From assembly GCF_035978755.1 (NCBI RefSeq), contig NZ_CP108414.1, positions 5,766,001 through 5,830,000 on the forward strand: a stretch of DNA of 64,000 nt. Reading direction: 5' to 3'. This document shows, in pieces, positions 1 through 8,696 of this stretch (position 1 is its first letter; the number at the start of each line of letters is the position of its first letter). The DNA comes from Streptomyces sp. NBC_01298 (lineage in GTDB: Bacteria > Actinomycetota > Actinomycetes > Streptomycetales > Streptomycetaceae). The notes beneath the pieces are model-generated. The model was not told the origin of the DNA and ran no database searches. It saw only the letters and a program-made list of their open reading frames with translations. Made by a program: the position numbers and the translations under genes.

Positions 1-2
1 GG

Positions 3-572
3 GTCGTGTACAAGGACGGCAAGCTCCGCTACGGCTGGTCCGACGACCAGGGCCAGTACCAGTCGAAGCAGGTCGGGACCGGGTACCAGATCTACGGTTC
101 GACGATGCTGTCCCCGGGCAACCTGGGCGGTGGCACGTCGGCCGACCTGCTGGGCGTCGACAAGGCGGGCGTGCTCTACGAGTACCTGGCCTACCCGGAC
201 GGCCGGGTCACCTCGCGGGTCAAGATCGGGGCCGGCTGGGGTCAGTACACCCAGATCGCCGGGCAGGGCGACCTGACCGGTGACGGCAAGGCCGACATCG
301 TGGCGCGGGACGGCTCCGGGGTGCTGTGGCTCTACCGGGGCACCGGCAACTACGCGGCCCCGTTCGCGGCGCGCACGAAGATCGGTGCCGGCTGGAACAC
401 CTACAACCGGCTGGTGTCGGTGGGTGACCTGACGGGTGACGGCAAGACCGACCTGGTCGCGCGGAAGTCCAACGGGGACCTCTACCGCTACACGGGGACC
501 GGCAGCGCTGCCGCCCCGTTCAACAAGCCGGTGAAGATCGGCAGCGGTTTCCAGGCCTACAACCTGCTGTGA
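3..572 (+). CDS. FG-GAP/VCBS repeat protein, C-terminal part (partial)
   Basis: The reading frame is open from the left edge, so the true start lies outside the window. The visible 189 residues are beta-propeller-type FG-GAP/VCBS repeats. The calcium-binding-like blocks GDLTGDGKADIVARD and GDLTGDGKTDLVARK recur about 50 residues apart, each followed by a YRGTG or YTGTG strand, and a degenerate earlier copy (GNLGGGTSADLLGVD) precedes them. In Streptomyces such C-terminal repeats usually sit on secreted peptidases, esterases or surface proteins. The catalytic or N-terminal part is not visible, so the enzyme type cannot be assigned. A strong hairpin follows the stop codon. Confidence 0.8.
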   Translation, partial: VVYKDGKLRYGWSDDQGQYQSKQVGTGYQIYGSTMLSPGNLGGGTSADLLGVDKAGVLYEYLAYPDGRVTSRVKIGAGWGQYTQIAGQGDLTGDGKADIVARDGSGVLWLYRGTGNYAAPFAARTKIGAGWNTYNRLVSVGDLTGDGKTDLVARKSNGDLYRYTGTGSAAAPFNKPVKIGSGFQAYNLL

Positions 573-583
573 CCGGTCCGTAG

Positions 584-630
584 GACATGCCAGTGGCCGC
601 CCCCGAGGAGGGGGCGGCCACTGGCATGTC
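584..630. terminator. Bidirectional intrinsic-type terminator hairpin
   Basis: A perfect 21-bp inverted repeat (584-604 with 610-630) surrounds a 5-nt loop. It starts 12 bp after the FG-GAP stop codon and lies 40 bp from the stop of the convergent penicillin-binding protein gene. There is no U-run, as is usual in Streptomyces. It probably serves both convergent genes. Confidence 0.85.
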
Positions 631-669
631 ACGGGCCCGCGGTGTCCCGGGTCCTGGGCTGAGCGGTGG

Positions 670-3147
670 CTACTCCAGTAGGTCCGCCGGTGGACGCAGG
701 CCCTCGGTGGTGCCGCCTTGGGCGCCTGTCGTCGTGCCGTTCGTCGTGCCGTTCGTCGTGCCGTTCGTGGTGCCGCCGTCGGTCTGACCGCCCGTGGTCT
801 GGCCTCCGGTGGTTTCGCCTCCGGTGGTCTGGCCGCCGGTGGTCTGGCCTCCGGTGGTTTGGCCGCCCGTGGTCTGGCCCCCGTCCGTCTGGCCTCCGGT
901 GTTCTGGCCGCCCGTCGTGCGGCCTCCGTCCGTCTGCCCGCCCGTCGAAGGGGTCCGCGTCGGGCGGCCCGGCCGGCCCGAGGGACGGTCGCCCGGGGTC
1001 TCCTCCTCGGACTGGCTGGGGTTCGGTTCCACGGGCGGGGGCGGCGGGGGCCGGTTGGCGCCGGGCATGAGCTCCAGGTCGAAGTCCACGGGGTCGCTGT
1101 CCGCCAGGGCCGTCTTCGTGTACTGGGCCCAGATCCGGGCCGGGTAGCCGCCGCCTCCGATGCGGGCCTCGCCCAGGGCCCCGTAGAGGGATTCCAGGGA
1201 GCCGGTGTCCGGGTCCTGGCCCATCATCGAGACGACCGTGACCAGGTTCGGTGTGTACGCCGCGAACCAGGCCGAGCGGTCCAGTTCAGCGGTCCCCGTC
1301 TTGCCGGCGGCCGGGTGGCCGGCGGCCAGGGCGGCCGTACCGGTGCCGTTGTCCACGACGCTGACCAGCATGGACGTGGTGGTGTCGGCGGCTTCGCGGC
1401 TGACGGCCTGGACCGGGTCGCGGGGCGGGAGCGGGACGGTGTCCCCGGCCTTGGTGATCTTCTCGACGAAGGTGTACGGGGTGCGGCGGCCGTGGGAGGC
1501 GAGGGTCGCGTAGGCCTGGGTCATGTCCAGGACGCTGGCCTGCATGGTGCCCAGGGCCATGGCCGGTACCGGGGCGAAGTTCGGGGTGCTCTCGGGGATG
1601 CCGAGGGCGATGGCGGTCTGCTTGACCTTCTCGGTGCCGACGTCGACGACCATCTGGGCGAAGACGGTGTTGACGGAGAGGTCGGTGGCGGCGTTGACGG
1701 TGATGTTCCCGTAGCTGAGCTGCCCCTCGTTCTCGGGGTCGAAGGGGATGCGGCTGCCGACGACGGGCCGCTTGTTGTCGCCGTTGTAGATCGTGTACGG
1801 GGTGATCGTGCGGCCGCCCTGGGTGCGGGAGTCGTTCTGCACGGCGGAGGCGAAGACGAACGGCTTGAAGGTGGAGGCCACTTGGTAGTCGTGCCGGGTG
1901 GCGTTGTTGACGAACTGCTTGGTGTAGTCGATGCCGCCGTACAGGGCGACGACCTTGCCGGTGGCCGGGTCGATGGAGACGGCTCCGGTGCGTACGACGC
2001 GGTCCGCCTTGCGCTTGGCGGGGTCGAGCTTGCTGACCATCTTGTCGTTGACGGCGTCGACCATGGCGGTCTGACGGGTCTTGTCGATGGTGGTGTTGAT
2101 GCGGTAGCCGCCCTCGGCGAGGGTTTTGTCGTCGAGGATCTTGTTCTCGACGATGTAGTCCTTGATGGCCTCGACGAGGTAGCCGCGCTGTCCGGAGAGG
2201 CCGGCGGCCGGGCGGACCTTGCCGGGTTCGGGGAACCGGGTGGCCGCGCGTTCGGCGGGCGTCATCCAGCCCTTCTTGACCATGCCGTCGAGCACGTAGT
2301 TCCAGCGGGCGGTGGCGCGGCCGCGGCCCTGGGGGTGGGCGACGACGTCGAAGGCGCTGGGGGAGTTGAGGAGGGTGGCGAGGTAGGCGCCCTCGGCGGG
2401 GTTGAGTTTGCCGACGTCCTTGCCGTAGTAGGCCTGGGAGGCGGCCTGGATGCCGTAGGCGTTGCGGCCGAAGTAGCTGGTGTTCAGGTACCCCTCAAGA
2501 ATGTAGTTCTTCGACTTCTCGCGACCGAGTTTGATCGCGATGAAGAACTCCTTCACCTTCCGCTTGATCGTCTGTTCCTGGCCCAGGTAGTAGTTCTTGA
2601 CGTACTGCTGGGTGATGGTGGACCCGGACTGGGTGCCCTTGCCGGTCGCGGTGTTCCAGGCGGCGCGCAGCATCGCCGCGGGGTCCACGGCCCGTTCGGA
2701 GTGGAAGTCGCGGTCCTCGGCCGCCAGTACGGCTTCCTGGACGGTCAGGGGGATCTGGGAGAGCGGCACGTTGACGCGGTTGACCTCGCCGTCGCGGGCG
2801 AGCTGGGTGCCGTCGGTGTAGAGGTAGACGTTGGACTGCGCCGTGGCGGCCGCGTTGGCGGGCGGGATGTGGACGAGCAGGTAGCCGGCCACGAGGGCGC
2901 CGCAGACGAGCAGCGCGAGCAGCAGGAACGCGCCCAGGACCATGCGCCAGGTCGGGAGGAGCCGGCGCCAGCCGGTGCGCTTGGCCTTCTTGGCGGCCTT
3001 GGCCTGCTCCTTCCGGGCCCTCTTCGCCTCCTTGGCCGTGGGTGGCGCTCCGGATGGCTGGGGCGCGCCGGTGCCCGGAGCCGGCTGTCCGTCGGGGGTG
3101 TCGGGGTCGCGAGGCGTCCAGCCGGGCGGTGGTGACGGGTCGCTCAT
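670..3147 (-). CDS. Bifunctional (class A) penicillin-binding protein
   Basis: An 825-residue membrane-anchored enzyme that polymerises glycan strands and crosslinks peptidoglycan outside the membrane. A Lys/Arg/Ala-rich cytoplasmic tail (1-65) precedes one membrane helix (about 70-92). The GT51 glycosyltransferase domain has EDRDFHSE (catalytic Glu144) and GSTITQQ. The transpeptidase domain has the S-x-x-K motif at Ser425-Lys428, SVN at 490-492 and KTG at 615-617. The last 110 or so residues are Pro-rich and then Thr-Gly-Gly-Gln repeats, a low-complexity extracellular tail common in Streptomyces PBPs. I start at the ATG preceded by AGGAG instead of an upstream in-frame start: the extra 187 residues would be non-coding-like and would run through the intergenic region. 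Divergent from the ABC exporter genes. Confidence 0.93.
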   Translation of the reverse strand: MSDPSPPPGWTPRDPDTPDGQPAPGTGAPQPSGAPPTAKEAKRARKEQAKAAKKAKRTGWRRLLPTWRMVLGAFLLLALLVCGALVAGYLLVHIPPANAAATAQSNVYLYTDGTQLARDGEVNRVNVPLSQIPLTVQEAVLAAEDRDFHSERAVDPAAMLRAAWNTATGKGTQSGSTITQQYVKNYYLGQEQTIKRKVKEFFIAIKLGREKSKNYILEGYLNTSYFGRNAYGIQAASQAYYGKDVGKLNPAEGAYLATLLNSPSAFDVVAHPQGRGRATARWNYVLDGMVKKGWMTPAERAATRFPEPGKVRPAAGLSGQRGYLVEAIKDYIVENKILDDKTLAEGGYRINTTIDKTRQTAMVDAVNDKMVSKLDPAKRKADRVVRTGAVSIDPATGKVVALYGGIDYTKQFVNNATRHDYQVASTFKPFVFASAVQNDSRTQGGRTITPYTIYNGDNKRPVVGSRIPFDPENEGQLSYGNITVNAATDLSVNTVFAQMVVDVGTEKVKQTAIALGIPESTPNFAPVPAMALGTMQASVLDMTQAYATLASHGRRTPYTFVEKITKAGDTVPLPPRDPVQAVSREAADTTTSMLVSVVDNGTGTAALAAGHPAAGKTGTAELDRSAWFAAYTPNLVTVVSMMGQDPDTGSLESLYGALGEARIGGGGYPARIWAQYTKTALADSDPVDFDLELMPGANRPPPPPPVEPNPSQSEEETPGDRPSGRPGRPTRTPSTGGQTDGGRTTGGQNTGGQTDGGQTTGGQTTGGQTTGGQTTGGETTGGQTTGGQTDGGTTNGTTNGTTNGTTTGAQGGTTEGLRPPADLLE
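728..945. repeat. Tandem repeats encoding the PBP C-terminal tail
   Basis: Two short tandem arrays lie inside the penicillin-binding protein gene. Positions 728-775 hold roughly 12-bp units encoding Asn-Gly-Thr-Thr. Positions about 785-945 hold 15-bp units encoding Thr-Thr-Gly-Gly-Gln variants. Such arrays often change length between strains by slippage, so tail length may vary. Confidence 0.8.
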
Positions 3148-3333
3148 CTCCGGGACTCCTCGGCGCCGTACGAAATATCCACATCTGTACCTCATGCTGT
3201 CTACCCGATGGCCGCCGGTTCCGCTCCGGACGGGCGTAATTCGTTCGCGTGGATCGCCCCTCCGCACTAAGCTCGCGCGCTTTGGCCGACGTAGGAACGA
3301 CGCAGCTAGGACCTGGGAAACGGAGGGGACGAG

Positions 3334-4164
3334 GTGCGCCAGCCGGTAGTGGGACGAGCCGGGCTCTACGGGGCGGTCGCGGCCGGGGGGTTTCGCAGGT
3401 ACGCCACCTACGGGACGGCCACCGCGGCCGGGGTGTTCACCAACACCGTGTTCGGTTTCATCCTCGCCTACACGTACATCGCGCTCTGGGACGAGCGGCC
3501 CGGGCTCGGTGGCTACGACCAGTCCGAGGCCCTGACGTTCATGTGGGTCAGTCAGGCGCTGCTCTCCGCGGGGGCGCTGATCGGCGGCGGCTTCCAGGAG
3601 GAGTTCCAGGAACGGGTCCGTACGGGTGACATCGCCGTCGACCTGTACCGTCCGGTCGATCTCCAGGCGTGGTGGCTCGCGGGTGATCTGGGCCGGGCGG
3701 GGTTTCAACTCCTGGGCCGCGGCGTAGTGCCGCTGGTGATCGGGGGGCTCGCCTTCCAGCTGGCGCTGCCCTCCGCTCCGCTGCGCTGGCTGCTCTTCCT
3801 GCTGTCCGTGCTCCTCGGGCTCGTCGTCAGCTTCGCACTGCGCTACCTGCTGGGGCTGGCGGCGTTCTGGCTGATGGACGGGGCCGGGATCAACATGATG
3901 GCCACCGTCGTCTCCATCTTCTGCTCCGGGATGCTGCTGCCGCTGACCGTGTTCCCGGGCGGCTTCGGCGAGTTCGTCCGCGTCCTGCCCTGGGCCGCGA
4001 TGCTCCAGGTCCCGGTGGACGTCCTGCTCGGCGGTGGCGGCGCGGGGGCCGCGGGTACGGCGGGGGCGCTGGGTTTCCAGGCCGCTTGGGCGGTGGCGCT
4101 GCTCGGGCTGGGGCGGCTGGTGCAGTCGGCGGCGACGCGGAAGGTGGTGGTCCAGGGTGGCTGA
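3334..4164 (+). CDS. ABC-2 type exporter permease (DUF990-like), first subunit
   Basis: A 276-residue polytopic membrane protein with about six hydrophobic segments, first gene of a three-gene exporter cluster. The sequence FQEEFQERVRTGDIAVDLYRPVD after the second helix is typical of the ABC2_membrane_6 (formerly DUF990) family, where the permease comes as a pair of paralogues with one ATPase. The GTG start follows GGAGGGG. The next gene starts 8 bp before this stop codon, implying translational coupling. The transported substrate cannot be read from the sequence; relatives are annotated as daunorubicin- or viologen-resistance-like exporters. Confidence 0.88.
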   Translation: MRQPVVGRAGLYGAVAAGGFRRYATYGTATAAGVFTNTVFGFILAYTYIALWDERPGLGGYDQSEALTFMWVSQALLSAGALIGGGFQEEFQERVRTGDIAVDLYRPVDLQAWWLAGDLGRAGFQLLGRGVVPLVIGGLAFQLALPSAPLRWLLFLLSVLLGLVVSFALRYLLGLAAFWLMDGAGINMMATVVSIFCSGMLLPLTVFPGGFGEFVRVLPWAAMLQVPVDVLLGGGGAGAAGTAGALGFQAAWAVALLGLGRLVQSAATRKVVVQGG

Positions 4165-5059
4165 GCGGGTGGCGGAGGGCGGGGCCGGGGCCGCGGTTAC
4201 CGTGCCGACGGCGAAGGCTGCGGCGGAGCTTGTCGTCCCGCGGCGCAGCCGGGTCCTGGAGGGGCTGCGCGGCTACGGGCTGATCGCCGCGATGTGGATC
4301 CGGTCGACGATGACGTACCGCACCTCCTTCGTGCTCTCCACTTTCGGCAACGCGGCCATCACGCTCCTCGACTTCGTCGCGATCATGATCATGTTCTCGC
4401 ACGTGGACGAGCTGGGCGGCTTCACGCTGCCCGAGATCGCCCTGCTGTACGGGTCCTGCTCGGCCTCCCTGGGCCTGGCCGACCTGCTGCTCGGCAACAC
4501 CGACCGGATCGGCACCCGGATCCGCGACGGCTCCCTCGACACCATGCTGGTGCGCCCGGTCCCGGTGCTCGCGCAGGTGGCGGCCGACCGCTTCGCGCTG
4601 CGCCGGCTGGGGCGGATCGGGCAGGGGCTCGCGGTGCTGGGGTGGGCGGTCTCGGAGCTGGACCAGGTGCACTGGACGGCCGGGAAGGCACTGATGGTGC
4701 CGGTGATGATCATCGCCGGGGCGGCCATCTTCGGCGCGGTGATGGTGGCCGGCGCGGCCTTCCAGTTCGTCGCCGGGGACGCCGCGGAGGTGCAGAACAG
4801 CTTCACCTACGGCGGCTGCACCATGCTCCAGTACCCGCCGACCGTCTTCGCGAAGGACCTGCTGCGCGGGGTCACCTTCATCGTGCCGCTCGCCTTCGTC
4901 AACTGGCTGCCCGCGCTGTACGTGCTGGGCCGGCCCGATCCGCTGGGGCTCCCGGGGTGGGTGGCGTTCGCGAGCCCGCTGGTGGCCTTCGCGGTGTTCC
5001 TCCCCGCGTCGCTGGCCTGGCGCGCGGGCGTTCGTTCGTACCGCAGCACGGGGAGCTAG
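4157..5059 (+). CDS. ABC-2 type exporter permease (DUF990-like), second subunit
   Basis: A 300-residue membrane protein paralogous in organisation to the preceding permease. It has an N-terminal soluble stretch, then LLGNTDRIGTRIRDGSLDTMLVRPVP, which corresponds to the cytoplasmic loop of the first subunit, and about six membrane segments. I chose the GTG overlapping the upstream stop codon (8-bp overlap); a longer in-frame extension exists but would run through the upstream gene. It likely forms a heterodimeric channel with the first subunit, powered by the ATPase encoded 2 bp downstream. Confidence 0.86.
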   Translation: MAERVAEGGAGAAVTVPTAKAAAELVVPRRSRVLEGLRGYGLIAAMWIRSTMTYRTSFVLSTFGNAAITLLDFVAIMIMFSHVDELGGFTLPEIALLYGSCSASLGLADLLLGNTDRIGTRIRDGSLDTMLVRPVPVLAQVAADRFALRRLGRIGQGLAVLGWAVSELDQVHWTAGKALMVPVMIIAGAAIFGAVMVAGAAFQFVAGDAAEVQNSFTYGGCTMLQYPPTVFAKDLLRGVTFIVPLAFVNWLPALYVLGRPDPLGLPGWVAFASPLVAFAVFLPASLAWRAGVRSYRSTGS

Positions 5060-5061
5060 CC

Positions 5062-6045
5062 ATGTCGGATCCGGAAGCGCTGATTTCACTGCACGAGGTC
5101 GAGAAGGTCTTCGACGTACGGCGCCGGGTGGGCCTGGTGCGCCGGGAGAAACGGCAGGTCAGAGCCGTGGACGGGATCAGTTTCGAGGTGGCCCGGGGCG
5201 AGATGGTCGGCTACATCGGACCCAACGGCGCCGGCAAGTCCACCACCATCAAGATGCTGACCGGCATCCTCACCCCGAGCGGCGGCCGGCTGCGGGTCGC
5301 CGGCATCGACCCGGCCCGGGAGCGGATGCGCCTCGCGCACCGGATCGGCGTGGTGTTCGGGCAGCGCACGACGCTGTGGTGGGACCTTCCGCTGAAGGAC
5401 TCGTACGCGCTGATGCGGCGGATGTACCGGATCCCGGCGGCGCGGTTCGCGCAGAACATGGAGCGCTGCGTGGACCGGCTCGACCTCGCCGAGCTGCTCG
5501 ACGTACCCGTACGGCAGCTGTCGCTGGGGCAGCGGATGCGCGGGGACATCGCGGCGGCGCTGCTGCACGACCCCGACGTGCTGTACCTGGACGAGCCGAC
5601 GATCGGGCTGGACGTGGTGAGCAAGGCGAGCGTACGGGGCTTCCTGCGGCAGCTGAACGAGGAGCTCGGCACCACGGTGCTGCTGACCACCCACGATCTC
5701 CAGGACATCGAGCAGCTGTGCGAACGGGTGATGGTGATCGACCACGGGCGGCTGGTGTACGACGGCTCGCTGGGCGGACTGCACACGGCGGACGGCGCGG
5801 ACGGCGCGGCGGCGAGCGAGCGGACGCTGGTGGTGGACCTGGAGCGGGAGCTCCCTCCGATCGAGGTGGCGGGGGCGCGCGTGGTGAAGGTGGAGGGCGC
5901 GCGGCAGTGGCTGGCCTTCCCGGCGCGGGCTTCGGCGGCTCCACTGGTGGCGGCGGTGGCGGCGGAGTACCCGCTGCTGGACCTGTCGGTGCGGGAGCCG
6001 GACATCGAGGACGTGATCGCACGGATGTACGCGGGGCGGGGGTAG
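5062..6045 (+). CDS. ABC exporter ATPase subunit
   Basis: A 327-residue nucleotide-binding subunit of the exporter formed with the two upstream permeases. Walker A is GPNGAGKST. The Q-loop region is VVFGQRTTLWWDLP, and the signature is the variant LSLGQRMR characteristic of ATPases that pair with DUF990-type permeases. Walker B is VLYLDEPTIGLD, and the switch His lies in TTHDLQD. A C-terminal regulatory extension of about 80 residues follows. The ATG lies 2 bp after the permease stop, so all three genes are probably one transcript. Confidence 0.92.
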   Translation: MSDPEALISLHEVEKVFDVRRRVGLVRREKRQVRAVDGISFEVARGEMVGYIGPNGAGKSTTIKMLTGILTPSGGRLRVAGIDPARERMRLAHRIGVVFGQRTTLWWDLPLKDSYALMRRMYRIPAARFAQNMERCVDRLDLAELLDVPVRQLSLGQRMRGDIAAALLHDPDVLYLDEPTIGLDVVSKASVRGFLRQLNEELGTTVLLTTHDLQDIEQLCERVMVIDHGRLVYDGSLGGLHTADGADGAAASERTLVVDLERELPPIEVAGARVVKVEGARQWLAFPARASAAPLVAAVAAEYPLLDLSVREPDIEDVIARMYAGRG

Positions 6046-6120
6046 GCGGTAGGGGGGAGGGGGTGGGGGGAGGGGGGTAGGCAGGGCGGGCCAGGGGTTA
6101 AATCAGGGACAACCCTGAGC

Positions 6121-6149
6121 CGGAGCGGGGTTCGGGCCGTACCGCTCCG
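6121..6149. terminator. 8-bp inverted repeat between ABC operon and DUF1707 gene
   Basis: CGGAGCGG (6121-6128) pairs perfectly with CCGCTCCG (6142-6149) across a 13-nt loop. It could end the ABC operon or act as an operator for the next gene, whose start is 27 bp downstream. The G-rich spacer at 6046-6090 shows nothing else. Confidence 0.35.
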
Positions 6150-6175
6150 CGGGGTGACTGCATAGGCTGGTCCGT

Positions 6176-6907
6176 ATGAGTGATGAGCGGCCTGAGACGC
6201 CGTTGCCGCCGTTGCCCGAGACGTCGCCGCTGCCCGAGCTGAGGGCCTCGGACGCCGACCGGGAGCGGGTGGTGGACCGGCTGCGGGACGCCGTCGCCGA
6301 GGGCCGGCTCGATATGGACGAGTTCGAGGAGAGGCTGGACACGGCCTACCGGTCCCGCACGTACGCGGAGCTCGAACCGTTGACCCGGGATCTGCCCGCG
6401 CCCGGCGCGACGGCCCCGATCGCGGCCGCCCCGGTGGGTCCGGTCGGGCTGACCAAGGCGGTGCCGGCGGGTTCGGAGGCCGCCTGGCCGGCCCGGATCG
6501 TGGGCGGGGGAGGGGCGGCGGGCGGCCCGGCCATGGCCGTGGCGGTCATGTCGGGCTTCCAGCGCAAGGGCAACTGGACCGTGCCCGCGCGGTTCCACGC
6601 GGTGGCGTTCTGGGGCGGCGGTGACATCGACCTGCGCGAGGCGAACTTCGCCGAGCGCGAGGTGGTGATCAACTGCGTCGCCATCATGGGCGGCATCCAG
6701 ATCATCGTGCCGCCGGGCATCGAGGTCGATGTACGGGGTATCGGCGTGATGGGCGGCTTCGACCAGCGCGACAGCCCGGGCCCCGTCGAGCCGGGGGCTC
6801 CGCGGGTGGTCGTGACGGGCCTCGCCTTCTGGGGCGGGGTCGAGGTCAAGGTGAAGCCGCCGAAGCAGCGGGCGGTCTCGAAGCGGAAGCCGCGCAAGGA
6901 GCTGTAG
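6176..6907 (+). CDS. DUF1707 and LiaF-type C-terminal domain protein
   Basis: A 243-residue cytoplasmic protein. Residues about 20-75 form the actinobacterial DUF1707 domain (LRASDADRERVVDRLRDAV, then the acidic DEFEERLDTAYRSRT segment). The C-terminal part from about 125 is Gly-rich beta-type with FWGGGDIDLREA and IMGGIQIIVPPG, resembling the cell-wall-active antibiotic response (LiaF C-terminal) fold. In Firmicutes LiaF restrains the LiaRS envelope-stress system; a role in envelope sensing here is inference. No Shine-Dalgarno is visible, but TAGGCT sits 7 nt before the ATG, the spacing expected of a -10 box for a leaderless mRNA. Confidence 0.85.
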   Translation: MSDERPETPLPPLPETSPLPELRASDADRERVVDRLRDAVAEGRLDMDEFEERLDTAYRSRTYAELEPLTRDLPAPGATAPIAAAPVGPVGLTKAVPAGSEAAWPARIVGGGGAAGGPAMAVAVMSGFQRKGNWTVPARFHAVAFWGGGDIDLREANFAEREVVINCVAIMGGIQIIVPPGIEVDVRGIGVMGGFDQRDSPGPVEPGAPRVVVTGLAFWGGVEVKVKPPKQRAVSKRKPRKEL

Positions 6908-7059
6908 GCGGCCGGCGGCTGCCTGGAGGGGCCCGCGGGGTCCCTCAGCCGGGGGACGAGTACGGCGCGCCGGGAACTCCCCGGGCGCCCCGGGAGTCGG
7001 ATGCTATGGAGTCGGACGCTTTGCGGACGAAACCGTCGCCCGGGGGAAGGCAGGAGCAC

Positions 7060-8454
7060 GTGGATCAGGGCAGCACGACGACTACGGAGGAGGCCGAGCC
7101 TTCGTCGACCTCTTCGTCGAAGGCATCGCAGTCGTCGCAGTCGTCGCAGTCGTCGACGGCGTCACCGGCCGGGCCGGCCGCGGCGCGCGGTGGGTTCGTG
7201 TTCAGCGAGGCGGACGAGGAGCGTCGCCATGGCGTCCGCCGGATGAAGCGGACCGCCACCGGCCTGCTGATCCTGGTCGCGCTGATCTACGTGGCGGCGA
7301 AGTGGGCGGAGCACGCGGGCGCGGGCGGCTGGGCCGGGTACGTGGCGGCCGGAGCCGAGGCGGGCATGGTCGGCGCGCTCGCGGACTGGTTCGCCGTCAC
7401 CGCGCTCTTCCGGCGGCCGCTCGGCCTGCCCATCCCGCACACCGCGATCATCCCGACGAAGAAGGACCAGCTCGGCGTCTCGCTCGGGGAGTTCGTCGGG
7501 GAGAACTTCCTCTCCGCCGACGTGGTCCGTACGAGGCTGCGCGCCCTCGGCATCGGCGGCCGGCTCGGTGCCTGGCTGGCCGAGCCCGCGCACGCCGACC
7601 GGGTCACGGCGGAGCTGGCCACCGCCCTGCGCGGGGCGCTGACCGTCCTGCGGGACTCCGATGTGCAGGCCGTCGTGGGCGAGGCGATCACGCGGCGGGC
7701 GGAGACGGCGGAGATCGCGCCGGGCATCGGCAAGACGCTGGAGAAGGTCGTCGCGGACGGCGGCCACCGCCGGGTCGTGGACCTGGTGTGCGCGCGGGCG
7801 TACGACTGGCTCGTCACCCACGCCGAGTCGGTCGAGGCGGCGGTGCAGGGCGGGGCGCCGGGCTGGACCCCGAGGTTCGTGGACCGCAAGATCGGCGACC
7901 GCGTCTACAAGGAACTGCTCCGCTTCGTCCAGGAGATGCGGGACATGCCGGAGCACCCGGCGCGCGGGGCGGTGGACCGCTTCCTCGCGGACTTCGCGGC
8001 GGACCTCCAGTCGGACACGGAGACGCGGGCGCGGGTGGAGCGCCTGAAGTCGGAGATCCTGCAGCGGGAGGAGATCCAGGACGTGATCGCCTCCACCTGG
8101 ACGGCGGTCCGCTCGATGATCATCTCGGCGGCCGAGGACGAACGCAGCGCGCTGCGCCTGCGGGTCCGTTCCTCGCTGATGTCCCTGGGCTCGAGGCTGG
8201 CCACGGACGGCCGGCTCCAGGACAAGGTGGAGGGCTGGATCGAGGGCGCGGTGGTGTACGTGGTCACCACGTACCGCAAGGAGATCACCTCCCTCATCAC
8301 GGACACGGTGGCGGGCTGGGACGCGGAGCACACCTCGCGCAAGATCGAGGCCCACATCGGCCGCGACCTCCAGTTCATCCGCATCAACGGCACGGTGGTC
8401 GGCGCCCTGGCGGGCCTCCTGATCTACACGGTGTCGCGGGCCTTCGGCGCGTAG
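7060..8454 (+). CDS. DUF445 family membrane protein
   Basis: A 464-residue protein of the DUF445 family. After a Ser/Thr/Glu-rich N-terminus, a membrane segment and the conserved block EAGMVGALADWFAVTALFRRPLGLPIPHTAIIPTKK mark the family. A long helical cytoplasmic region follows, and a second hydrophobic segment ends the protein (VVGALAGLLIYTVSRAF). The family resembles YheB/YjiN proteins of unknown function. I use the GTG after AGGAG; an ATG 54 bp upstream (7006) is also in frame with a plausible GGGAG, but the codons between have poor Streptomyces third-base bias. Confidence 0.85.
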   Translation: MDQGSTTTTEEAEPSSTSSSKASQSSQSSQSSTASPAGPAAARGGFVFSEADEERRHGVRRMKRTATGLLILVALIYVAAKWAEHAGAGGWAGYVAAGAEAGMVGALADWFAVTALFRRPLGLPIPHTAIIPTKKDQLGVSLGEFVGENFLSADVVRTRLRALGIGGRLGAWLAEPAHADRVTAELATALRGALTVLRDSDVQAVVGEAITRRAETAEIAPGIGKTLEKVVADGGHRRVVDLVCARAYDWLVTHAESVEAAVQGGAPGWTPRFVDRKIGDRVYKELLRFVQEMRDMPEHPARGAVDRFLADFAADLQSDTETRARVERLKSEILQREEIQDVIASTWTAVRSMIISAAEDERSALRLRVRSSLMSLGSRLATDGRLQDKVEGWIEGAVVYVVTTYRKEITSLITDTVAGWDAEHTSRKIEAHIGRDLQFIRINGTVVGALAGLLIYTVSRAFGA

Positions 8455-8587
8455 GGCGCCGAGGCGGGGCGCCGGTGGCGGGGCGGCGGGGTGGTGGGGT
8501 GGCCCGACGGGGCAGTGCCCGGCGGCTACGGGCCCGGCGGCTACGTTGCCGGGGCGACGGGGCCGACGACCGAGACGGCCCCGCCGC

Positions 8588-8671
8588 AGCCGGGCAGGGC
8601 GGGCGGCGTCCGGCCGGGCGGTGGCTCAGCCGGGCAGGGCGGGCGACGCGCCAGCCGGGCAGGGCGGGCGG
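8588..8671. repeat. Three intergenic copies of a 19-bp G-rich repeat
   Basis: The unit beginning AGCCGGGCAGGGCGGGC occurs at 8588, 8628 and 8653 in the convergent gap between the DUF445 gene and the methyltransferase gene. No gene is visible in this 242-bp gap, and no clear terminator hairpin was found. Confidence 0.6.
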
Positions 8672-8696
8672 CGCCGTACGGGCCCCCGGGGAGCGG

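Noticed and set aside
718..3135. 805-residue open frame on the + strand
   Set aside because: It is a shadow of the penicillin-binding protein gene. It is Gly/Ala/Arg/Val-rich with no family pattern, while the minus strand has all PBP motifs.
3890..5089. 399-residue open frame on the - strand
   Set aside because: Antisense to the ABC-2 permease genes; His/Arg/Gln-rich, with no family pattern.
7006..7059. Longer N-terminus for the DUF445 protein from ATG 7006
   Set aside because: Codons such as TTG, AAA and GGA cluster there with poor third-base bias, and AGGAG precedes the GTG at 7060. Not excluded, only less likely.
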